From positions 824,970-888,969 of the forward strand of contig RPFO01000497.1 of assembly GCA_009746045.1 (NCBI GenBank): 64,000 nucleotides of DNA, written 5' to 3'. This DNA is from Mesostigma viride (Eukaryota > Streptophyta > Mesostigmatophyceae > Mesostigmatales > Mesostigmataceae). The notes below the pieces were generated by a model. The model made no database searches. It saw nothing but the letters and a program-made list of their open reading frames with translations, and was not told the DNA's origin. Shown piece by piece: positions 27,805-38,042 of the stretch. Position 1 is the first letter of the stretch. The number at the start of each line of letters is the position of its first letter. Made by a program: the position numbers and the translations under genes.

Positions 27805-28549
27805 TGTTGAAAGAACTAATGGGTTTGCCTTCTACAATGCTTGTGATTGGAACCCAAATGTGCCTGTCCTTGCAGGTACAGGCTATGGAGGATGGAAGCA
27901 AAGAGACAGAGAGTCAGTTTGAGGCAGAATGATAGTGAGGAGTACCTTTGGCAAGGCTCCTCAGTTGTTTTATTAACTCGAGGAAAAAACACAGGCAGAA
28001 AACTGGAATGACCTGATTGGCTGGCTAGGAATGTGCCTAGGAATATTCTCATGTAATACTCAGGCCACCAATCAGGTTAGGTCAGTGTACAGGCTACCAA
28101 TCAGATCTAGACAAGAATAAATCTTATCTTGTAACTGCTGTACAGCCTTATCTTGTAACTGATGTACAGTCTTAACTTGTAACTGCTGCACAGTAATCTA
28201 ACTATTTAATAAAAGATCTCTCTGTGTGTGATCTGATGATGATGAAGTAAATCTGGCGTGAACATATCAGCGCCACATCTGACATGCACAGTGTACATGT
28301 CAATCAGTCAGCTGTCCTGTCATAGATTCTCATCTGACATGTCATAGGTCAGCTGACATAGACAGATTTGTCAGCTGCCTATAAGGATCCACTTGGCATA
28401 GGTACTAATCCCTGATTACTAAAACTGGCCACAACTTTCTCATTTGTAGGCCAAATCCAACGGGATAAAGAACAGTGGCTCCTGTACAAGAGCCTCTATC
28501 TATCTAGCCAGGTCAGGTGGGTACAAATACAAGGACCATGTCCTTGACA
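27805..28549 (-). repeat. 3' LTR of the copia-like element
   Basis: This is the 745-bp downstream LTR in the element's orientation. Substitutions relative to the other LTR are GAGAGTC for GAGACTC, CAGTCAGCTG for CAGTCAACTG, and ATAAAGAAC for ATAAAAAAC (plus-strand reading). Confidence 0.93.
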
Positions 28550-28560
28550 CCCCCCTTACA
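28550..28560 (-). promoter_or_regulatory. Polypurine tract
   Basis: The minus strand reads TGTAAGGGGGG immediately before the 3' LTR, the expected site for plus-strand priming. Confidence 0.75.
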
Positions 28561-29886
28561 ACACATGACCTTGCTCTAGTGCTATCCTGTCAAGTATAAC
28601 ACTTAGAGGAAAAGCTCTCAGCCAGTCAAGCCTTGACCAAACATAGGACTCTAGAATTAAATTCAGTACTCACTATCAAGGTGACATTTGGGTACAACCT
28701 TGACACCCCCCTTACCCACATGGCACCAAACCAAAAATGGGATGCAACCCAGGCCAGTGGTAAGGATCAAACACTAACTGATCACGGGTAAGTGGGCGAA
28801 AAACATCCACCCCCCTCGCTAGCAAACACCGTGGTCAAAGTAGTCAAAAGACGATCTCCACGGAAACTGGAAACTGGAACTCCGGACCGGTGACGCGCCG
28901 AGTGTCCAACGAAAGCAGCAGGAAAGATTGCCGCATCGCCCAGCAACTAGCATGTGTTGCCAAGTCAAAAACTTCGTTGGGAAGATGCGCTTTGGATCAC
29001 ACCCCCCTCACTCTAGCGTCGCCTGAAAACATGAAGAAGCACACAAAATGCTCTAACACAGGCAAACTCTTAGACAATGCAGGGGACATGATGTATGATT
29101 AACGCATAAAACATGTGATTAACGACATAAAGCATCCGACCTACGGCAGAGCACCAACGGTGAACAAGGAGCAGAACACGTAGTCCTGACACACCTTAAT
29201 CACACAGGTAACTAACATAAACCGACATAGTCATGGATCTTAGCATTAGCCAACATGAACGAACTGAAAAGACAGCTCTGATTAACCAACGATAGTTGAA
29301 AGCGACTAAAAACGGGACATGAAGCGACGACAAAGTCAGGAGCACAAACGCAGGCTATGTACAAAAGACACAACCGCAAACTGCATGAACAAACCTAGCA
29401 TGCAACGAGAAAGTATGCCCTAAGAATGGGCAACACACACGACATGAAATGAACGTGCAGATTGACCACAAAAAGGGTCAGCAAGAACGGAGACATGGCC
29501 AGCAAACCGGCGCTAGCCAAACGTACCAAGATTACAAAGAACTTGGAAAACATACCATTGCTGGTAGAAGAACGTCATGGGGACGATGAACACAGGTGGT
29601 CTAGAACTCAAATAACGCATCCCGACGAAGCGCTATGAAAAAGTCTAGCAGAAACAAAACAAGACTATGCGAGATGCATAAGGCCGGAAGGACCCCGCAC
29701 CTAACAGCACAATAGACCACAAAATATTCGTGTCTAAAGCAATTTTTCACGAACGAAAAACAGTGGCGACTTGAGATCATAAGGGGTTAGTTAAGCTAGC
29801 TATCAAATTCCCAACGAACGTGACCATAGCGCATCCCCAAAAATCGCCATGAAAATAGCGGAAGCAGGGCTCCCGCACCGACCGCC
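28561..29886. other. Non-coding internal region of the LTR element
   Basis: Between the gag-protease stop and the polypurine tract there are no frames resembling integrase, reverse transcriptase or RNase H on either strand. The sequence is adenine-rich on the plus strand. Confidence 0.7.
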
Positions 29887-31955
29887 TTAGTGCTCAAGGC
29901 AGCACTTGTGCCGGCAACTTGTTGGCTCAGCACAGTCCCAAATTGACAGGGACACGTGGCAGCCGACGACTCCAGCTCCAGGACTTGGCTCCAGGACTGG
30001 GCTTGGACTTGGTGCATCTGGTGGCCTCCCCTCACCAGGAATTCCCCCCGCAGCAAAATCCAAAATGCTGGCGCCCGAGACGCGCCACGCCAAACCCCCA
30101 CTTGATTCTGGCCAGGGAGCGAAACCGTCACGCAGCAGGCTTGGTGACGTCTGCGTGTTGGCACTAGTAGGCCAAACGATGCCAGGCTGGGGAAGCTCTC
30201 CCAGCACGCCACGTAGGTTGACATCCATGGACAACGGCAAGCCAGGTGAGCTCGCCGCTGGAGGGGTCAGGGAAACTGGTGGAGCAGAGTCCACCTGATC
30301 TGGCACGAGAGGGCTATAAGTAGTACTGCCCGACGCAGAACTCCAGGAACCGTCCTCCCCGTGTGCCCCAACGACCGGTACTAAGCCGATCCCATTCCTT
30401 GCCGTCCCCACCACGCCAAAATCCTGCACAATTGCAGGTTTGTCAGCGGAAAAACCGCCCTTGCCGCCACACGACAGTGGCGACGACACCGGGCGCAGCA
30501 AAGCGCCTCGGGAAGAAGCCTGCAGCCCCAAAGGCCGCGAAAAGCCAGGCAGAAAGCCCAGCGTCTTGGACATGGCCGCCACTGGCAGGCCAGCGCTCCA
30601 CAGCGACCCCAACGGCCGCACGGTCGTGGCCGCCAGCGCCGCCTTCTTGTTGAGAGCAGGTAACACGTAGACGTTGTCCCTCTGCTCCATCTTGTGCGCC
30701 TTGTTGTCCACCACAGCGATTTCCTGGTTGAAATCCAGCTTGTGGCCAGCCTTCACGAGCGCTCCAACAGAGAGCACCCGAACGGGCAGCTCGGGGACCA
30801 GAAGGGCTCCATCCAGTCGGAGCTCGCTCCCCGGCAAATGCACAGAAACTGTGCCAACTCCAGCAGCTTGCAGGTCGCCGCCTGATCCGACGATCTGCCT
30901 GTTGTGGGGGATAAGTGACACGAAGTCAGAACGGCACGGGGACATGTGGCTGCTCGCAGCCGAGTCCAGCACCCAGTTGAGTTTGTCGCCCGTATACTGC
31001 GTGAGAGCAGCAGCCTCCAGCGGCGTCGACGGCGACTCCTCGGCGATGGTGACCATGCAGAAGCCAGGCGGCAGTTCAGCCGCCTCCTGAGTTGCGTTGG
31101 CAGCGGATCCAGCAGGTGCGTTGCGTCCCTTGCTCTGGTTCCCTCGGTTGCCGCCCTTGCCCCCCCTGTGCTGGTTGGGGTACCAGCGTGGGGCCTTCTC
31201 AGGATGCTCCTTCCAGCAGTCTTTGTCCTTGTGATTTGACAGGCCACAGTGACTGCATTTCTTGGTCCCCCCGTTCCCCTTGCTGTTGGTGTGGTAGGCC
31301 TGGCCAGTGCCAGCACTCTCCTTTTTCACCACAGCACGTCCCCCCTTGAGCAGATCCTCCGCCTCCATGAGTGCCCTCTTCACCACAGGTAGTGGGTCCT
31401 CCTCGTTGAACCGTACAGACACCAGCGCAGGGCGGTACTCGTCTGTCAGTGCTCCCAGTAGAATGGCAGCAAAATCACGGTCCTGGATGACTCCCCCTGC
31501 AGCCTGGTAGTCAGCACGTAGAAGCTCCGCCCTCCTCACGAGCTGTTGCATGGTCTCGTTAGGAAGCTTCTGTAGGCGGTGCAGCTTGCTCCTCAGCTCA
31601 AACCTGTGACTCTTGGTTAGCCTGGTTTGCTCATAGTTCTCCATGAGACACTGCCATGCTTGGCTACCAGTTTTGTTGGCCACAGTGGCCATTAGGCGTG
31701 CAGCTTCACCTGTTAGACAGGTGAGCAAAGCTGCCCACAGGGCCTTATCAGCCCTGTCATTCTCCTCAGTACCCAGCAGGACAGCATCCAAACTGAAAAG
31801 ACTGACAACAGCCAAAAACAATTCTTCCACTCCTCCCACTTGCTGTAATCATCACCAGCTGCACCAACAAATTTCTTGCAGCTCTTGGCAACTGTTGAAA
31901 CAAGAGAGGTGTAGTCAGGCTGTCTGGTAGCAGTTTGGGTGTCTTGATCCTCCAT
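29887..31955 (-). CDS. gag: Copia Gag-protease polyprotein, one frameshift
   Basis: Translation probably starts at the ATG at 31955-31953 (MEDQDTQTATR). The frame breaks near 31835, just after KWEEWK, and the main frame then runs unbroken from 31839 to 29887. In that frame the UBN2-type Gag region covers about residues 5-165. A CCHC zinc knuckle is C195, C198, H203, C208 (CSHCGLSNHKDKDC). The protease motif LDSAASSHM has its catalytic Asp near residue 292. After about residue 400, where copia elements continue into integrase, there is only a Pro/Ser/Gly-rich tail of about 240 residues ending in CCLEH. The tail is not recognised. The frameshift may be a mutation or programmed; nothing here decides it. 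Confidence 0.85.
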
Positions 31956-32028
31956 GGTTGATCTGGGTCTGGGTGTTGTCTCTGGGGTAGTCAGATGAAT
32001 GTCTCTGCTCCTCAAATGCAGGGTAGGC

Positions 32029-32046
32029 ATCAAACCTCCGATACCA
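32029..32046 (-). promoter_or_regulatory. tRNA-iMet-type primer binding site
   Basis: Directly inside the 5' LTR the minus strand reads TGGTATCGGAGGTTTGAT. Plant copia elements typically carry TGGTATCAGAGC, complementary to initiator tRNA-Met. This site differs at a G/A and at the end, and it fixes the element's orientation. Confidence 0.8.
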
Positions 32047-32791
32047 TGTTGAAAGAACTAATGGGTTTGCCTTCTACAATGCTTGTGATTGGAACCCAAA
32101 TGTGCCTGTCCTTGCAGGTACAGGCTATGGAGGATGGAAGCAAAGAGACAGAGACTCAGTTTGAGGCAGAATGATAGTGAGGAGTACCTTTGGCAAGGCT
32201 CCTCAGTTGTTTTATTAACTCGAGGAAAAAACACAGGCAGAAAACTGGAATGACCTGATTGGCTGGCTAGGAATGTGCCTAGGAATATTCTCATGTAATA
32301 CTCAGGCCACCAATCAGGTTAGGTCAGTGTACAGGCTACCAATCAGATCTAGACAAGAATAAATCTTATCTTGTAACTGCTGTACAGCCTTATCTTGTAA
32401 CTGATGTACAGTCTTAACTTGTAACTGCTGCACAGTAATCTAACTATTTAATAAAAGATCTCTCTGTGTGTGATCTGATGATGATGAAGTAAATCTGGCG
32501 TGAACATATCAGCGCCACATCTGACATGCACAGTGTACATGTCAATCAGTCAACTGTCCTGTCATAGATTCTCATCTGACATGTCATAGGTCAGCTGACA
32601 TAGACAGATTTGTCAGCTGCCTATAAGGATCCACTTGGCATAGGTACTAATCCCTGATTACTAAAACTGGCCACAACTTTCTCATTTGTAGGCCAAATCC
32701 AACGGGATAAAAAACAGTGGCTCCTGTACAAGAGCCTCTATCTATCTAGCCAGGTCAGGTGGGTACAAATACAAGGACCATGTCCTTGACA
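32047..32791 (-). repeat. 5' LTR of the copia-like element
   Basis: This LTR is 745 bp and is upstream in the element's orientation. It starts TGTCAAGGACATGG and ends CTTTCAACA on the minus strand. It pairs with 27805-28549, and three substitutions were seen by eye. Confidence 0.93.
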
Positions 32792-33805
32792 AACTGCACA
32801 CACATGTACATACACCGCGCAACCACGGGGCGGCTGCACACACACGTACATACACCGCGCACGCAAGGGGCAACTGCACACACATGTACACACACCGCGC
32901 ACGCTTGGGGCGGCTGCACACACACGTACCTACACCGCGCACGCAAGGGGCGGCTGCACACACACGTACATACACCGCGCACGCAAGGGGCAACTGCACA
33001 CACATGTACATACACCGCGCAACCACGGGGCGGCTGCACACACACGTACACACACCGCGCACGCAAGGGGCAGCTGCACACACACGTACATACACCATGC
33101 ACGCAAGGGGCTGCACACACACTTACACACACCTTGCACGCAAGGGCCGGCATGCACACACACTGGCATACACCGCGCACGCAAGGGGCGGCTGCACACA
33201 CGTACATACACCGCGCACGCAAGGGGCGAGTGCACACACACGTACACACACCGCGCACGCAATTAAGGGACGGCTGCACACACACGTACATACACCGCGC
33301 ACGCAAGGGGCAACGGCACTCACATGTACATACACCATGCACGCAAGGGGCGAGTGCACACACACGTACACACACCGCGCACGCAAGGGGCGGCTGCACA
33401 CACACGTACACACACCATGCACGCAAGGGCCGGCATGCACACACAGTATACACACACCGCGCACGCAAGGGGCGGCTGCACACACACGTACATACACTGC
33501 GCACGCAAGGGGCTGCTGCACACACACTTACACTCACCATGCACGCAAGGGGCGGCTGCACACACACGTACATACACCGCGCACGCAAGGGACGGCTGCA
33601 CACACACGTACATACACCGCGCACGCAAGGGGCAACTGCCCGCACATGTACATCCACCGCGCACGCAATTAAGGGACGGCTGCACACACACGTACATACA
33701 CCGCGCACGCAAGGGGCAACGGCACTCACATGGACATACACCATGCACGCAAGGGGCGGCTGCACACACACGTACATACACTGCGCACGCACGGGGCGAC
33801 TGCAC
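32792..33805. repeat. 40-bp satellite array, part 2
   Basis: The same 40-bp family resumes exactly at the LTR element's target duplication. It runs to GGGCGACTGCAC at 33805, where the tandem insert begins. Units include the GGGCAACGGCACTCACATG and CAATTAAGGGACGG variants also found in the 5-kb duplication. Confidence 0.95.
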
Positions 33806-35265
33806 TTTGTGAGCTCACGCTCGTTCTATCTATGACCTGCGGAAGTCTCAAAGGGGGAGGGGAGGCCGCAGTAGACAGGTCTGACTAGGTAGCCAGTACT
33901 AGGGGGGGGGGGTACGGTGTTGTGGGGGGGGGTACCGGGGACGGTACTGTGGACCGGGTCCAATTTGTGTTGTGGACCGGGGGCAGTCCTGTGGACCGGG
34001 GACGGCGCGGCGCCACTGGCCTGTTGGTCAGTGGGCTGGCGTCCGTCACCCCACCTACGACTAGGTAGACGGTGGATACTTAGGGTTGTGGCGGGGCAAC
34101 AACCACTCCTCTTTGCAGCTGTGTCGACGGCCCACTGACGGCGTGTGTGCACTGCTATGGCGGTGCCGAATGTAAATCACAGCTACCGGCCTCCGAATTA
34201 TTATTCGGGGGCCTGTCTTATTTAAGGTTATTACGGCTGCGCGACGGGGGTCGGCAGCACCCCAAGAACTTGCCGTTCGAAGTGCAGGCGGTAGCTGCCA
34301 GTGCCAGATTGTCTTATTTTTGCTGCGTTGTACTCGCCACCCCGGGCTCGCGGGAGGGGTCTGGATAGACGCGGGAGTGACTCTTGATCGGACAACTAAA
34401 GCGGGGCAGTCGTGGTGCTAGGGTGGCAACAGCTACAGGCGGAGGGGGAATACGCCGCAGGCAAGTTCGTTGCGTATCGTATGTGCTGGGCCTGGCTAAT
34501 GAATATCGTCAAGAATAGTGCATGAGCGCGCTATACGAGCATGGGAAGAAGGGGGAATCGAGCCCCCAGGCCAGCATAGGAGCGGGGTGGCTGCAGTCCC
34601 AGCGCCAGGGGGGGCAGCACCCTAAACAGCCTAACATTTCCTCGTGCCAAGTGAGGCGACAGCGGCCGGCGGCCAGCGCGGAATGGCGGGGTCGTTGCCG
34701 CGTAATTTAAGCGGGGACGAGTTGTTGGGACTGACGGTGCACAGCGGGGAAGGGGAAGGATGTTAGGGCGGGGCGATAGCGGATCCCAGACGCAGCTGCG
34801 TCATTGGGGTGCCGGGGGTGCTATGCCTGTGAAGAAAGGTGTACAAAGAATTGCCGAGCCTGCAGGGGTGGCTGCCGAAGGCAGTGCCCACATGGGTGAG
34901 AACCCCCCGCAGTGGGGGGTCCCTACGGGGATACTTTTGGCTTCCCCCTTGTATTGCCGCCTGGTTAATGAAGCACTGGTAGCGGCAGGGGACAAGGGGG
35001 CGACGAGAAGTCTGGGCCATACGACAGCTTGCGGCCAAGTGGCCAGGTAGTGGGTGCGGGATGTTACAAAGCCCAGGTCCTCTTGACTGGCCCAGGTCCT
35101 TATGACTGGTATGATGTTTCGGCCCTTGTTGTGTGGCCTAGTTAGCTTAGAAACTGCAGATTCTTAGGTTAGCTAATGGCTTGGACGTGTGCCTAACACG
35201 TATTTGTAATAAACATGATTCTCTGGCAGCCCCTCACTCCAATGGAACTAAAGCAGCAATTGGAT
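33806..35265. mobile_element. Unclassified insert, long copy (1,460 bp)
   Basis: It has three parts: a 5' segment (33806-34126, from TTTGTGAGCTCACGCTCG), a middle of about 935 bp that is GC-rich with no recognisable frame, and a 3' segment (35061-35265) ending CAGCAATTGGAT. The 3' segment carries TTTGTAATAAAC, which contains both TGTAA (the green-algal poly(A) signal) and AATAAA. Satellite flanks on either side of the two copies join without a gap. No terminal repeat or target duplication can be fixed, because the target is a CA tract. Confidence 0.6.
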
Positions 35266-35814
35266 TTTGTGAGCTCACGCTCGTTCTATCTATGACCTGC
35301 GGAAGTCTCAAAGGGGGAGGGGAGGCCGCAGTAGACAGGTCTGACTAGGTAGCCAGTACTAGGGGGGGGGGTACGGTGTTGTGGGGGGGGGGTACCGGGG
35401 ACGGTACTGTGGACCGGGTCCAATTTGTGTTGTGGACCGGGGGCAGTCCTGTGGACCGGGGACGGCGCGGCGCCACTGGCCTGTTGGTCAGTGGGCTGGC
35501 GTCCGTCACCCCACCTACGACTAGGTAGACGGTGGATACTTAGGGTTGTGGCGGGGCAACAACCACTCCTCTTTGCAGCTCCCACCCACCCACCCTTGCT
35601 GCCAGACGGATGTTACAAAGCCCAGGTCCTCTTGACTGGCCCAGGTCCTTATGACTGGTATGATGTTTCGGCCCTTGTTGTGTGGCCTAGTTAGCTTAGA
35701 AACTGCAGATTCTTAGGTTAGCTAATGGCTTGGACGTGTGCCTAACACGTATTTGTAATAAACATGATTCTCTGGCAGCCCCTCACTCCAATGGAACTAA
35801 AGCAGCAATTGGAT
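35266..35814. mobile_element. Unclassified insert, short copy (549 bp)
   Basis: A direct tandem partner of the preceding copy. The 5' segment (35266-35581) and the 3' segment (35610-35814) are near-identical to those of the long copy. The 935-bp middle is replaced by 28 bp with three CCCA steps. It could be a deletion derivative, a solo-LTR-like unit, or the ancestral form into which the 935 bp was inserted in the neighbour. Confidence 0.6.
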
Positions 35815-37605
35815 ACACATGTACATAAACCATGCACGCAAGGGGCGGCTGCACACACATGTACATACACCGCGCACGCAAGGGGCGAGTGCAAACACAT
35901 GTACATACACCGCGCACGCAAGGACAAGGATGCACACACATGTACATACACCGCGCACGCAAGGGGCGGCTGCACACACACGTACATACACCGCGCACGC
36001 AAGGGGCGAGTGCGCACACACGTACATACACCGCGCACGCAAGGGGCGGCTGCACACACACGTACATACACCGCGCACGCACGGGGCCAGTGCAAGCACA
36101 TGTACATACACCATGCACGCAAGGGGCGGCTGCACACACATGTACATACACCGCGCACGCAAGGGGCGAGTGCAAACACATGTACATACACCGCGCACGC
36201 AAGGGGCAACTGCCCGCACATGTACATCCACCGCACACGCAAGGGGCGGCTGCACACACATGTACATACACCGCGCACGCAAGGGGCGGCTGCACACACA
36301 CGTACATACACCGCGCACGCAAGGGGCGAGTGCGCACACACGTACATACACCGCGCACGCAAGGGGGGCTGCACACACACGTACATACACCGCGCACGCA
36401 AGGGGCCAGTGCAAGCACATGTACATACACCATGCACGCAAGGGCCGGCATGCACAGAAACGTACATACACCGCGCACGCAAGGGGCTGCTGCACACACA
36501 CGTACACACACCATGCACGCACGGGGCGGCTGCACACACACGTACATCCACTGCGCACGCACGGGGCCGGCGACTGCACACACATGTACATAAACCATGC
36601 ACGCAAGGGGCGGCTGCACACACATGTACATCCACCGCGCACGCAAGGGGCGAGTGCAAACACATGTACATACACCGCGCACGCAAGGACAAGGATGCAC
36701 ACACATGTACATACACCGCGCACGCAAGGGGCGGCTGCACACGCACGTACATACACCGCGCACGCAAGGGGCGGCTGCACACACACGTACATACACCGCG
36801 CACGCACGGGGCCAGTGCAAGCACATGTACATACACCATGCACGCAAGGGGCGGCTGCACACACATGTACATACACCGCGCACGCAAGGGGCGAGTGCAA
36901 ACACATGTACATACACCGCGCACGCAAGGGGCAACTGCCCGCACATGTACATCCACCGCGCACGCAAGGGGCGGCTGCACACACATGTACACACACCATG
37001 CACGCAAGGACAAGGATGCACACACATGTACACACACCATGCACGCAAGGGGCGGCTGCACACACACGTACACACACCGCGCACGCAAGGGGCGAGTGCA
37101 AACACATGTACATACACCATGCACGCAAGGACAAGGATGCACACACATGTACACACACCATGCACGCAAGGGGCGGCTGCACACACACGTACATACACAA
37201 TGCACGGTTGGGGCGACGGCACTCACATGTACATACACCATGCACGCAAGGACAAGGATGCACACACATGTACATACACCGCGCACGCAAGGGGCGGCTG
37301 CACACACACGTACATACACCGCGCACGCAAGGGGCGAGTGCGCACACACGTACATCCACCGCGCACGCAAGGGGCGGCTGCACACACACGTACATACACC
37401 GCGCACGCAATGGGCGAGTGCAAACACATGTACATACACCGCGCACGCAAGGGGCGGCTGCACACACACGTACACACACCATGCACGCAAGGGCCGGCAT
37501 GCACACACACGTACATACACCGCGCACGCAAGGGGCGGCTGCACAGAAACGTACACACACCGCGCACGCAAGGGCCGGCTGCACACACATGTACATACAC
37601 CTTGC
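35815..37605. repeat. 40-bp satellite array, part 3
   Basis: It continues the 40-bp family in register with part 2. It is enriched in the variants AAGGACAAGGATGC, GAGTGCAAACACATG and GGGCCAGTGCAAGC, shared with 14.8-15.8 kb. It ends at TACACCTTGCACGTACAAC, where simple CA repeats begin. Confidence 0.93.
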
Positions 37606-37775
37606 ACGTACAACACACAACACACACACACAACAAAAAATTATATACACACACACACGCACACGCACACGCACACGCACACGCACACGCACACGCACAC
37701 GCACACGCACACGCACAACACACACAACACACACAACACACACACGCACACGTGAACAACACACACACACAACAA
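37606..37775. repeat. CA and CACACG simple repeats
   Basis: (CA)n with interspersed AACA, then about nine ACACGC hexamers, then ACACAACAC steps. This forms the right edge of the satellite block. Confidence 0.9.
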
Positions 37776-37882
37776 TTATAATATTAGTGTAGTATATCAA
37801 ACAAAATAGTAATAAAGTATTTGCAAGCGTACTTCGTGTGAATTATGTGTAGACGAGAATAGAAGCTAAACAAAACTCTAAT

Positions 37883-37950
37883 GGAGAAAGAGGGATTCGA
37901 ACCCTTGGGAAAGTTACCCCATACATAGCATTCCACTCGGACATTTCTCC
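37883..37950 (-). pseudogene. Truncated plastid-type tRNA-Ser
   Basis: The minus strand begins GGAGAAATGTCCGAGTGG and ends GGGTTCGAATCCCTCTTTCTCC in the T arm and acceptor. The acceptor stem pairs 7 of 7 (GGAGAAA with TTTCTCC), and TGGG...CCCA forms the long variable arm of a class II tRNA. The 68-nt total is about 20 nt short: the distal D loop, the 5' half of the anticodon stem and the anticodon are missing. The 3' anticodon-stem sequence TGCTATGTA resembles plastid trnS-GGA. It cannot decode, and could be nuclear plastid DNA or a retroposed tRNA. Confidence 0.7.
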
Positions 37951-37985
37951 GAAAAAAAGGTCACGTAAGCTAAGGGTGGAGAGTT

Positions 37986-38042
37986 AAGGGTGTAGGTTGT
38001 AGGATGTATGGTGTAGGGTGTAGGGTGTAGGGTGTAGGGTGT
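37986..38042. repeat. Degenerate telomere-like motif, G-rich strand
   Basis: The 8-bp unit GTGTAGGG is repeated about six times with variants GTTGTAGGAT and GTATGGTG. It resembles degenerate TTTAGGG repeats and faces right. With the CCCTAAA-like motif at 5593 it brackets the satellite block. Confidence 0.5.

Larger units (their letters stand above)
27805..32791 (-). mobile_element. Copia-like LTR retrotransposon, non-autonomous (gag-protease only)
   Basis: A complete insertion in the satellite. LTRs of 745 bp lie at 27805-28549 and 32047-32791, each with TG...CA ends in the element's own orientation. The 5-bp target duplication AACTG is at 27800-27804 and 32792-32796, and removing the element restores a normal 40-bp unit. 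The LTRs differ at only three positions that I can find, so the insertion is young. The element reads on the minus strand: primer site at 32046, gag-protease at 31955-29887, then about 1.3 kb without coding and a polypurine tract at 28560-28550. No integrase, reverse transcriptase or RNase H is present, so mobility would need a partner. It resembles the TR-GAG class of plant elements. Confidence 0.93.

Noticed and set aside
7496-27932. Giant plus-strand open frames (up to about 5,061 codons) rich in His, Thr, Arg and Ala, and long Cys/Val-rich minus-strand frames
   Set aside because: They overlap in all frames, arise from a stop-free 40-bp DNA repeat, and continue into the LTR element by chance. 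No domain or frame-specific conservation is visible.
30753-31316. Arg/Ser-rich minus-strand frame overlapping the protease region
   Set aside because: A shadow of the gag-protease frame.
34530-34580. tRNA T-arm-like GGGGGCTCGATTCCCCC on the minus strand in the long insert
   Set aside because: The T arm pairs perfectly, but no acceptor or anticodon arm matches it, so it is not called a tRNA.
7548-37605. CRISPR-like array (regular short repeat)
   Set aside because: The units are directly contiguous with no unique spacers, there are no cas-like genes, and the window is eukaryotic.
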